Positions 1 to 6,357 of a stretch of 7,537 nt of DNA are shown piece after piece. The position numbers and the translations under genes were made by a program. The stretch's first letter is position 1. Each line of letters starts with the position of its first letter. The notes beneath the pieces were generated by a model. It made no database searches and was not told the origin of the DNA. It saw only the letters and a program-made list of their open reading frames with translations. This stretch comes from JBDSTZ01 sp039927975 (GTDB lineage: Bacteria; Pseudomonadota; Gammaproteobacteria; Burkholderiales; Burkholderiaceae_D), in the NCBI GenBank assembly GCA_039927975.1, contig JBDSTZ010000339.1, positions 1-7,537 on the forward strand, read 5' to 3'.

Positions 1-74
1 TGCCCAACTCGGCCGGATGGGTGAGCATGAATCCGCCGCGCTCGTTCTGGTTGACCGCGCGCTACGAGTTGTAG
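1..74 (+). CDS. C-terminal end of an outer-membrane beta-barrel protein, probably a TonB-dependent receptor (partial)
   Basis: The gene enters from the left edge; full codons begin at base 3 and the stop is TAG at 72-74. The visible 23 residues end in PRSFWLTARYEL. The alternating aromatic/hydrophobic and polar pattern of this last strand is what is expected of the terminal beta-strand of an outer-membrane barrel, and a PR-[ST]-[FY]-x-(hydrophobic)-x-x-RY-x-(hydrophobic) ending is common in TonB-dependent receptors. The final residue is Leu rather than the more usual Phe. The gene is convergent with the PL22-type lyase gene. A sugar-oligomer receptor would fit an RG-I locus, but substrate cannot be read from this tail. 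Other barrel proteins remain possible because no plug domain or TonB box is in view. Confidence 0.55.
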   Translation, partial: PNSAGWVSMNPPRSFWLTARYEL

Positions 75-83
75 CGTTGCGGG

Positions 84-113
84 GTGGGCGGCGCCGGCAA
101 GGCGCCGTCCCAC
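84..113. terminator. Strong hairpin between convergent genes, candidate bidirectional terminator
   Basis: The left arm GTGGGCGGCGCC (84-95) pairs with GGCGCCGTCCCAC (101-113) over 12 base pairs with one bulged T at 108 and a 5-base loop (96-100). It lies 9 bases after the stop of the plus-strand barrel gene. There is no T-tract, so this is not a textbook intrinsic terminator. It could also protect the 3' end of the mRNA or assist Rho-dependent termination. Confidence 0.4.
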
Positions 114-167
114 TGCCGGCGTGCCGAGGTTTGCCCCTGCGGGCCTTGTCGCCGGTGGCAAGGCCGG

Positions 168-186
168 GCGGACGCTGGTCGTCCGC
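168..186. repeat. Perfect 7-bp stem inverted repeat
   Basis: GCGGACG (168-174) and CGTCCGC (180-186) are exact reverse complements around a 5-base loop. A neighbouring hairpin at 142-165 (GGCCTTGTC with GGCAAGGCC, one G-U pair) precedes it. They are likely part of the termination region of the convergent gene pair. Confidence 0.35.
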
Positions 187-200
187 GCCGCCGCGCCGTG

Positions 201-220
201 GCCGGGCTTCCAGTCCCGGC
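201..220 (-). terminator. Hairpin directly after the lyase stop codon, candidate terminator
   Basis: GCCGGG (201-206) pairs with CCCGGC (215-220) around an 8-base loop. On the minus strand it begins within the TAG stop of the PL22-type lyase gene, so it is placed where a 3' hairpin of that transcript would be. No T-run follows on the minus strand, so intrinsic termination is unproven. Confidence 0.3.
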
Positions 221-1653
221 TATTTACGTGCCAGCCAATCCTTCGGCACCGGCACGATACAGATATTCATCGACCGCCCGTCGGCCGACAGCATCGCCGA
301 CTGGATCTCGATCTTGGTGCCGTCGGCGTTGAACGTCGGGTGCACATGGTCGGCCGCCGTCGGCTTGTGGCCGGTGGTGAGCATCTTCATCTCGTGGGCG
401 TTGCGGTCGATCAGGAACAGGCTGCGGCTGAAATCGTCGCCCACCGCCCAGCGGCCGTCGCTCGACCCATGCACGTGCCACAAGCCGCTGCCCGACGGCG
501 TCTGGCCGACGATGGTCATTTCGCGCGTGCGCAGATTGACGATCGCCAGGCCGCTCGGCTTCTCGCGGGTGCCGCTCGCGCCCCAGCCCTGGTCCTGGCC
601 CGGATTGGCGCCGCCGACATCGGTGCCGGCCGGCGCGTCCGTCTTCACGCCGGCGATCGGCCGGTGACCCATGATGGCCATCGCCACTTCATCCTTTGAA
701 ATCACCGCCTCGTGGGTGACCCACTCGTAGTCGGCTTCCGGGTACAGCGGGCGCAGGCCGCTGCCATCGGCCAGCACGGTCCAGGTGCGCTGCGGCGACT
801 TGCCACCGGTCTCCCAGCAGAACACAATCTCGCCCGGGTTGTACAGATTGGCCTGGATGTGGCCGACCTGGAAGGGCACCGACACCACGTGCCGCACTTC
901 GCCGGTCTGGATGTTCAGCCGCGCGATGCCCGACGGCCCTGCGCCCATATTGCGCGGGCCGAAATTCGATTTGAGCGCGGTGCCGGGCGCCAGGTGCTTG
1001 GCCGCTTCATCGGTGCCGACCCGGAAGTAGACCCATTGTTCGTCGGCGTCGAGCGCCATGTCGCCGCCGGCGCCCAGTTCGGCCGGCAGGGTGGCGGTCA
1101 CGCGCTGGTAGACCGAAGCCGGCTGCAGCTTGTGCGCGGCGCTGTCGGCGAATAGCCTGGCCAGGTCGACTTCGACCACCTCGACCTTGCCCGGCGCGCG
1201 CCGCACGCGGGCGGCGGGCGCTGCGGCATTCGGCGTCGCGCCGGCTGCGGGAGGTGCGGCTGGTGCATCCCCAAAATCGCCCGGCTTGCGATCCGGATTG
1301 CGCATGAAGTACAGCTTCATCGACTTGCGTGCGAGGTTCAGCATGCCGCTGTAGCCGCCTTCCGACACCTGCACGATGGCGCCGGTTTTCTCGTTGACGG
1401 CCATCGCCTCGCCGCGCACCAGGCCAGAACGGAACACCACCCACTTGCCGTCCGAGGTCCATTGCGGATGGGTTGGATAGATCTTCGAATCGCCGTGCGG
1501 TTTGCTGGTCAGGAAGGTCAACATGGTCCCGGTGACCGGGTCCTTGACGATCTTCTTCTCGGACGGAAAGCGCGTGCCGATTTGTGCCATGGCGCCGGTC
1601 GACAGAAATAGTCCGGCCGCGAGAAGGGCGTAAATACGTGTATTTAAGAGCAT
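220..1653 (-). CDS. Secreted oligogalacturonate lyase-family protein (PL22-type beta-propeller)
   Basis: The predicted 477-residue protein resembles oligogalacturonate lyases (PL22), which cleave short galacturonate oligomers by beta-elimination using a metal in a seven-bladed propeller. Seen in the sequence: a signal peptide (residues 1-23, cleavage at AMA-Q), propeller-like repeats such as HPQWTSDGKWVVF (62-74), the family-typical segment GHIQANLYNPGEIVFCWE (264-281), YEWVTHE (309-315), and WHVHGSSDGRWAVGDD (392-407). His314, His393 and His395 are the likely metal ligands by comparison with the family. The start was chosen at 1653 because it gives a clean signal peptide and has GGGGA 4 bases upstream; the frame is open much further upstream but that stretch runs into the divergent gene. 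Oddities: an Ala/Pro-rich insert (about 128-154), and Gly390 three residues before His393 where a metal-binding Gln is reported in the characterised Yersinia enzyme. The substrate may therefore be an RG-I-derived oligomer rather than plain oligogalacturonate. Confidence 0.8.
   Translation of the reverse strand: MLLNTRIYALLAAGLFLSTGAMAQIGTRFPSEKKIVKDPVTGTMLTFLTSKPHGDSKIYPTHPQWTSDGKWVVFRSGLVRGEAMAVNEKTGAIVQVSEGGYSGMLNLARKSMKLYFMRNPDRKPGDFGDAPAAPPAAGATPNAAAPAARVRRAPGKVEVVEVDLARLFADSAAHKLQPASVYQRVTATLPAELGAGGDMALDADEQWVYFRVGTDEAAKHLAPGTALKSNFGPRNMGAGPSGIARLNIQTGEVRHVVSVPFQVGHIQANLYNPGEIVFCWETGGKSPQRTWTVLADGSGLRPLYPEADYEWVTHEAVISKDEVAMAIMGHRPIAGVKTDAPAGTDVGGANPGQDQGWGASGTREKPSGLAIVNLRTREMTIVGQTPSGSGLWHVHGSSDGRWAVGDDFSRSLFLIDRNAHEMKMLTTGHKPTAADHVHPTFNADGTKIEIQSAMLSADGRSMNICIVPVPKDWLARK
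1631..1646. promoter_or_regulatory. 16-bp AT-rich inverted repeat in the first codons of the lyase gene, candidate operator
   Basis: TAAATAC (1631-1637) and GTATTTA (1640-1646) are perfect reverse complements separated by two bases. The site falls in codons 3-8 of the PL22-type gene, where it forces AT-rich codons including TTA Leu, out of character with the surrounding GC-rich sequence. The size and symmetry suit a dimeric repressor site just downstream of the start. AT-rich 5' codons are common for translation reasons, so chance is possible. Confidence 0.35.
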
Positions 1654-1674
1654 GTTGTCCCCGTTTTTTTGTAA

Positions 1675-1702
1675 GTTATGTATATTGTGGCCTTTTTGTC
1701 GG
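1675..1702 (-). promoter_or_regulatory. Weak sigma70-like promoter candidate for the PL22-type lyase gene
   Basis: On the minus strand, CCGACA (1702-1697) could be a -35 element and CATAAC (1680-1675) a -10 element, 16 bases apart, about 22 bases before the start codon. Each matches its consensus at only four of six positions, so this is a position-based suggestion. Confidence 0.2.
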
Positions 1703-1738
1703 TCGTCTCGATCATTTTTCTGATTCTTTCCACCGGTG

Positions 1739-1768
1739 TTGTGTGGCGGTATCAACCTCGCATAGAAT
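1739..1768 (+). promoter_or_regulatory. Sigma70-like promoter candidate for the RG-I operon
   Basis: TTGTGT (1739-1744) and TAGAAT (1763-1768) are separated by 18 bases. The -10 differs from TATAAT at one position; the -35 matches only at TTG. Transcription would begin near 1775, giving a leader of about 27 bases before the ATG at 1802. Confidence 0.4.
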
Positions 1769-1784
1769 TTGAGCTCTGTTCTAT
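1762..1784. promoter_or_regulatory. Inverted repeat overlapping the -10 and start site, candidate operator
   Basis: ATAGAA (1762-1767) and TTCTAT (1779-1784) are exact reverse complements around an 11-base spacer that contains the palindrome GAGCTC (1771-1776). The site covers the proposed -10 box and transcription start, where bound repressor would block the operon. The regulator is not in the window. Confidence 0.3.
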
Positions 1785-1801
1785 ACCTAGAAGACCTCGA
1801 A

Positions 1802-3565
1802 ATGAACATCCTCCCTATGTTGCAACGCGTCATGGCGGCCTTCGCCGTGACCGCATTCGTCGCGGCGTGTGCGCAAACTCCAGCCTCGGCGCCGGTGTCA
1901 TCGCCAGCCGCCGCACCAGCCACGCCGGCCACCGCGCCAGTCGCCGCGTCGAAGGCGCCGGCGCTGGTCAACACCGATCCGGCCGCCGTCAACCTGGACC
2001 CGGCGCGCGCCCGCGTGACGCTGCCCGAGCCGGCCAATCCGAAGCTGCCCTCGCTCATCCTGATCGGCGATTCGACGGTGCGCAACGGCCAGGACGACGG
2101 CCAGAAAAAGGGCGCCGACGGGCAGTGGGGCTGGGGTAATCCGATCGCCGCCTACTTCGATCCAACCAAGGTCAACGTGGTCAATCGCGCCGTCGGCGGG
2201 CTCTCGAGCCGCACCTACCTGACCAGCGGTCAGTGGGAGCGCGCGCTGGCCTTCGTCAAAGCGGGCGACGTGGTGGTCATGCAGTTCGGGCACAACGACG
2301 GCGGCGCGATCAATGATCCGAGCCGCGCGCGCGCCACCATCAAGGGCGTCGGCGAACAGACCGAGGAAATCGACAACGTGCTGACCAAGAAGCACGAGAC
2401 GGTGCACAGCTACGGCTGGTACCTGCGCAAGTTCATCAGCGACACCAAGGCTAAGGGCGCCATCCCGGTGGTCTGCTCGCCGATTCCGCGCAAGATGTGG
2501 GATGCGGCGACCGGCAAGGTGCCGCGCTCGAAGGGCGACTACGCCGGCTGGGCCGAACAGGTCGCGCAGCAGGAAAACGTCGGCTTCATCGACCTCAATG
2601 AACTGGCCGCCGCCAAGTACGACGAGATGGGCCACGACGCCGTGCTCAAGATGTTCCCGGCCGGCGAAGAGCGGGTCCACACCAATATGGCCGGCGCCGA
2701 ACTGAATGCGCAGATCGTGGTGCAGGGTATCCGCCGCCTCAAGACCAACCCCCTCAACAAGCTGCTGAGCGCGAAAGGCCTGGCGCTCGAAGACGACCGC
2801 CCGGTGGTCGACGCCTCGAAGGTCAAGAACGAAGCGCCGCTCAACGCCAAGCTGCCGACCTTCTTCGTGGTCGGCGATTCGACCGTCAAGAGCGGCGGCA
2901 TGAACGGCATGTTCGGCTGGGGCGAACGGATCGCCCCCTTCTTCGACGCCAGCAAGATCAACGTGGTGAACCACGCCATCGGCGGTCGCAGCAGCCGCAC
3001 CTTCTACAACGAGGGCCGCTGGACCAAGGTGCTCGAACAGATCAAGCCGGGCGACACCGTCATCATCCAGTTCGGCCACAACGACGGCGCGCGCGTCGGC
3101 GACCCGGCCGGCAAGAACCGCGGCTCGGTGCCGGGCATCGGCCCCGAAACAGTGGAAGAGGCGCGCGCCGACGGCAGCAAGGAACAAGTTCACACCTTCG
3201 GCTGGTACATGGCCGAGTACGTGAAAACCGCCAAGGCCAAGGGCGCCCGGGTGATCCTCGTCTCGCCGATTCCGCACAAGGACAAGTGGGAATCCGGCCG
3301 CGATTTCAGCACCTTCGCGCAATGGGACGAGGAAGTGGCCAAGGCCAACGGCGCCCAGTATTTCGACCTGACCATGCTCGTCTCGGACGCTTACCGCAAG
3401 CTCGGCGCCGCCAAGGTCGACACCTTCTTCGCCGATCCGCGCACCCACACCAACACCGTGGGCGCCGAATTCAACGCCGAGCGCGTAGTCGGCGGTCTCA
3501 AGGGCTTGCCGGGCAATCCGCTGGGCGCCTATCTCTCCGCAAAAGGCGCCAGCGTCGCACCATGA
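1802..3565 (+). CDS. Lipoprotein with two tandem SGNH/CE12 rhamnogalacturonan acetylesterase-like domains
   Basis: CE12 enzymes remove acetyl groups from galacturonic acid in RG-I. The 587-residue protein starts with a lipoprotein signal (lipobox VAAC, Cys23), then an Ala/Pro-rich linker (about 24-55). Domain 1 (about 84-320) has GDS with Ser91, an AVGGLSSRT block II (130-138), GHND (163-166) and HTN with His293. Domain 2 (about 352-580) has GDS with Ser360, AIGGRSSRT (392-400), GHND (425-428) and HTN with His549. The two halves also share the HSYGWYL/HTFGWYM and SPIP segments, so they arose by internal duplication. Block V is unusual: the usual Asp three residues before His is Glu290 in domain 1 and Pro546 in domain 2, where an Asp lies at 545 instead. 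Start ATG 1802 is preferred over an upstream TTG at 1769 because it gives a clean signal; its ribosome site (AGAAGA, 1789-1794) is weak. First gene of the operon; its stop overlaps the next start. Confidence 0.85.
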   Translation: MNILPMLQRVMAAFAVTAFVAACAQTPASAPVSSPAAAPATPATAPVAASKAPALVNTDPAAVNLDPARARVTLPEPANPKLPSLILIGDSTVRNGQDDGQKKGADGQWGWGNPIAAYFDPTKVNVVNRAVGGLSSRTYLTSGQWERALAFVKAGDVVVMQFGHNDGGAINDPSRARATIKGVGEQTEEIDNVLTKKHETVHSYGWYLRKFISDTKAKGAIPVVCSPIPRKMWDAATGKVPRSKGDYAGWAEQVAQQENVGFIDLNELAAAKYDEMGHDAVLKMFPAGEERVHTNMAGAELNAQIVVQGIRRLKTNPLNKLLSAKGLALEDDRPVVDASKVKNEAPLNAKLPTFFVVGDSTVKSGGMNGMFGWGERIAPFFDASKINVVNHAIGGRSSRTFYNEGRWTKVLEQIKPGDTVIIQFGHNDGARVGDPAGKNRGSVPGIGPETVEEARADGSKEQVHTFGWYMAEYVKTAKAKGARVILVSPIPHKDKWESGRDFSTFAQWDEEVAKANGAQYFDLTMLVSDAYRKLGAAKVDTFFADPRTHTNTVGAEFNAERVVGGLKGLPGNPLGAYLSAKGASVAP

Positions 3566-6348
3566 AAACAGTCTTTGCCGGTGGCGTGCTCGCCACCTTG
3601 TTCGCCGCCGGCTTTGTCAGCCTTCCCGCATCAGCCAAGGATGTCAGCGTCGGCTGGCTCGGCAACGCCGCGCCGGCGCTCAAGACCGGCGTGAGCTTTG
3701 GCGTGCCGTTCGCGCAAGGGACGGTCAGGAAGGATCAGAGCTTCAGCTTGAAGGACGCCAGCGGCAAGTCGCTGCCGGTGCAGACCTGGCCGCTGGCCTA
3801 CTGGCCTGACGGCTCGCTCAAGTGGAGCGGTTTTGCCACCGTCGCCGACGGCGCGGGACCGTTCCAGATCGCCACCGGCAAGAGCGCGGCCGGCGACACC
3901 CGGCTGACGGTGCGGCAATCGGCCGGCGCGATCGAGATCGACACCGGCGCCATGAAGGCGCAGATCGCCACCAGCGGCGCCAATCTGATCGACGCGATCT
4001 GGGTCGGCGGGCGCGAAGTGGCGCGCGGCGGTCAACTGGTGAGCATCGCGCAGAACGGTCCGGACCAGGATCAGGACCAGGGCAGCGCGCCGGCGCGGGA
4101 GAAATTCGTCAGCGCGGTGCGCAAGGTCACGCTCGAACAATCCGGACCGGTGCGCGCGGTGGTCAAGATCGACGGCGTGCACAAGGCCGTCAAGGGTGGC
4201 CGCGAATGGCTGCCGTTCAGCGTGCGCCTGTACTTCTACGCCGGGCAGGAAGCGATCCGCATGGTCCATACGCTGACCTACGACGGCGACCAGGAGAAGG
4301 ATTTCATCCGCGCGGTCGGCCTGTCGTTCTCGGTGCCGATGCGTGAACAGTCGCAGAACCGCCACGTGCGCTTTTCCGGCCAGGACAATGGCCTGTGGGC
4401 CGAGCCGATCCAGCCCGGCGCCGGCAATCCGGCCCAGGTGGCCGGCGAGAAGATCGAAGCGACGCGCTTCTACGCGCCCAACGACAAGGAACAATACGCG
4501 ATCTGGAGCGACTACAAGTTGACCCAGCCGTCGCCCGAAGGCTTCACCATTCAAAAGCGCACCAACGCGCAAAGCTCGTGGGTGTTCGCCGGCGCCGGCC
4601 GCAAGGCCTCGGGCCTGGCCTACGTGGGCGATGTGAGCGGCGGCCTGGCGATCAGCATCAAGGATTTCTGGCAGTCGTATCCGACCGGCCTGGAAGTGCG
4701 CGGCGCCGCCACCGACAGCGCCACCCTGACCGCCTGGCTGTGGTCGCCCGACGCGCCGGCGATGGACATGCGCCACTACGCCACCCGGGCGCACGGCCTG
4801 AATGCGACCTATGAAGACGTCCAGAAAGGCATGAGCCAGGCCTACGGCGTGGCGCGCACCAGCGAACTGACAATCTACCCGACCGCCGGCGTGCCGGCCA
4901 AGGCGGCCCTGGCGGCGATGGCCGGCGCCGGCGAGAACCGCGCGCTGCTGACCGCCACGCCGCAATACCTGCATGACGCCGGCGTGTTCGGCGTGTGGGC
5001 GCCGGTCGACCGTTCGACTCCTTTGCGTCGCGCGGTCGAGGACAAGCTCGACTCGGTGCTGGCCTTCTACAAGCAGCAGGTCGACGAGCGTTACTGGTAT
5101 GGCTACTGGTACTACGGCGATTTCATCCACAGCTACAACAACGCTGGCCACGTCTGGTATTACGACTACGGCGGACACGCCTGGGACAACACCGAACTCG
5201 GCACCCCGCTGTGGCTGTGGACCAGCTACCTGCGCAGCGGCCGCGCCGACGTCTTCAAGCTGGCCGAAGCACTCACCCGCAACACCAGCGAGACCAATGT
5301 CTACCACATCGGTCCGATGGCCGGCCTGGGTTCGCGCCACAACGTCGTCAAGTGGGGCGACGGCGCCAAGGAAGCGCGCGTCAGCCAGTCGGCCCACTGG
5401 CGGCCGTACTACTACCTGACGACCGACGAGCGCACCGGCGACATCATGCGCGAGCAGCTGACCACCGACCTGGCGATCATGGCGCACGATCCGATGCGCC
5501 TGGCGCAGCCGATCCTGCCGCAGGACCCGAAGTACCCGGGCCGCATCCGCATCGGTCCGGACTGGTTCGTCCTGGCCGGTAACTGGATGACCGAATGGGA
5601 GCGCACCGGCGACAAGAAATGGCTGAACCGGATCAACGCCGGCGTCGACAGCATCATGCAGATGCCGTACTGGCTCCGCTCGGGCGTCAAGAACGGCCTG
5701 AATCCCGACATTCCGGGCGGCGCCATCGGCCCGCTCAAGGGCGGCGGCAGCCAGACCGTCGGTTACGATCCGGCCACCGGCAAGATGTTCCCGATCCCCG
5801 ATCCGGTCGCCGGCAAGCAGGTGCCCGTCACCTACAATTTGTCGACCATCCAGGGCGGCGCGCAAGTCATGTTCGAACTGGTGCCGCTGCTCGGCCGCGC
5901 CGACCTGGCCAAGGCCTGGCTGCAGTACGCGCGGCTCGGCGGCGCGCCGGCCGAGGTGCTGGAGAAGGACAAGATCACCGGCAAGGAGGGCGCCGACGCC
6001 AGCCTGGTCGAAAACGCGCAGGGCGGGCCGCGCCTGGCCGCCTGGTCCTACGCGCAGACCAAGAATCCGGCGTTCGCCGAGCGCGCGGTGCTGGCGCTGG
6101 CGCGCGCCCGCTCGGCCAACCAGACCCTGGTCAGCGGCCCCGATGCGCTCAATCCGGTGCACGAGGCGATCGGCATGTCGACCAACGACGCCGCCCAGAG
6201 CGGGCTGACGATGATCGAGATCCTGGCGCTGGTCGACAAGGCGCTGCCGAACGAACTGCCGCCGGCGCCGCCCGAAGGCTTGCCCGGCCAGCGCGGCAAC
6301 CGCCGTGCGCCAGGCGCGCCGGCCGTCCCCGCCGCGCCACAGAAATAA
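3562..6348 (+). CDS. Secreted PcRGLX-like exo-rhamnogalacturonan lyase (PL26-type)
   Basis: The 928-residue protein resembles the Penicillium exo-rhamnogalacturonan lyase family (PL26), which cuts the RG-I backbone by beta-elimination. A signal peptide (1-25, ASA-K) is followed by a RIFT-barrel-like N-terminal domain, with VGWLG near 30 and LAYWPDGSLKWSGFATVADG at about 77-96; a beta-rich middle domain; and a helical alpha/alpha toroid-like C-terminal part with a very aromatic segment, RYWYGYWYYGDF (510-521), followed by HSYNNAGHVWYYDYGGHAWD (523-542). Total size fits the family. A Pro/Ala-rich tail (898-928) ends the protein. Its ATG overlaps the esterase stop as ATGA, with no clear Shine-Dalgarno, which suggests translational coupling. 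Deacetylation by the upstream esterase would logically precede its action. The catalytic residues were not assigned, so activity and exo mode are inferred from family resemblance. Confidence 0.8.
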   Translation: MKTVFAGGVLATLFAAGFVSLPASAKDVSVGWLGNAAPALKTGVSFGVPFAQGTVRKDQSFSLKDASGKSLPVQTWPLAYWPDGSLKWSGFATVADGAGPFQIATGKSAAGDTRLTVRQSAGAIEIDTGAMKAQIATSGANLIDAIWVGGREVARGGQLVSIAQNGPDQDQDQGSAPAREKFVSAVRKVTLEQSGPVRAVVKIDGVHKAVKGGREWLPFSVRLYFYAGQEAIRMVHTLTYDGDQEKDFIRAVGLSFSVPMREQSQNRHVRFSGQDNGLWAEPIQPGAGNPAQVAGEKIEATRFYAPNDKEQYAIWSDYKLTQPSPEGFTIQKRTNAQSSWVFAGAGRKASGLAYVGDVSGGLAISIKDFWQSYPTGLEVRGAATDSATLTAWLWSPDAPAMDMRHYATRAHGLNATYEDVQKGMSQAYGVARTSELTIYPTAGVPAKAALAAMAGAGENRALLTATPQYLHDAGVFGVWAPVDRSTPLRRAVEDKLDSVLAFYKQQVDERYWYGYWYYGDFIHSYNNAGHVWYYDYGGHAWDNTELGTPLWLWTSYLRSGRADVFKLAEALTRNTSETNVYHIGPMAGLGSRHNVVKWGDGAKEARVSQSAHWRPYYYLTTDERTGDIMREQLTTDLAIMAHDPMRLAQPILPQDPKYPGRIRIGPDWFVLAGNWMTEWERTGDKKWLNRINAGVDSIMQMPYWLRSGVKNGLNPDIPGGAIGPLKGGGSQTVGYDPATGKMFPIPDPVAGKQVPVTYNLSTIQGGAQVMFELVPLLGRADLAKAWLQYARLGGAPAEVLEKDKITGKEGADASLVENAQGGPRLAAWSYAQTKNPAFAERAVLALARARSANQTLVSGPDALNPVHEAIGMSTNDAAQSGLTMIEILALVDKALPNELPPAPPEGLPGQRGNRRAPGAPAVPAAPQK

Positions 6349-6352
6349 GGAG
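6347..6352 (+). promoter_or_regulatory. Consensus Shine-Dalgarno overlapping the upstream stop codon
   Basis: AAGGAG at 6347-6352 shares its first two bases with the TAA stop of the PL26-type gene and sits 5 bases before the ATG at 6358. It is the best ribosome binding site in the window and fixes the start of the DUF6250-like gene. Confidence 0.75.
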
Positions 6353-6357
6353 CGCCC

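Larger units (their letters stand above)
75..219. other. Convergent intergenic region with several GC-rich hairpins
   Basis: This 145 bp gap separates the stop codons of two convergent genes. I see no credible coding in it. It holds four successive inverted repeats (84-113, 142-165, 168-186 and 201-220), none followed by a clear T-run on either strand. Termination in both directions is the likely role. Confidence 0.5.
1654..1801. other. Divergent intergenic promoter region
   Basis: This 148 bp stretch separates the start codons of the PL22-type gene and the esterase operon and is much richer in A and T than the rest of the window, including a run of seven T (1664-1670). It is the only place in the window where divergent promoters can lie. 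It contains the promoter candidates and inverted repeats listed separately, and an 8-bp palindrome CACCGGTG at 1731-1738. Confidence 0.75.

Noticed and set aside
17..667. Plus-strand open frame across the left gap and the lyase 3' end
   Set aside because: It is opposite the conserved C-terminal half of the PL22-type lyase and has no recognisable domain.
1664..1670. Run of seven T as an intrinsic terminator tail
   Set aside because: No GC-rich stem precedes it, and on the minus strand it lies just upstream of the lyase ribosome site in the promoter region.
1769..1801. TTG start at 1769 for the esterase
   Set aside because: It would overlap the proposed transcription start and add 11 residues in front of a complete lipoprotein signal; ATG 1802 fits better.
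1654..2085. N-terminal extension of the PL22-type lyase frame upstream of 1653
   Set aside because: It would run through the divergent promoter region and into the esterase coding sequence, and it would bury a clean signal peptide.
1898..3448. Minus-strand open frame of 516 codons opposite the esterase gene
   Set aside because: It is in register with the esterase codons and ends at the complement of a TCA Ser codon. Both SGNH domains are clear on the plus strand.
3286..3561. Upstream extension of the PL26-type lyase frame inside the esterase gene
   Set aside because: It overlaps conserved domain 2 of the esterase in another frame and gives Arg-rich, domain-free sequence; the ATG at 3562 gives a signal peptide and an ATGA overlap.
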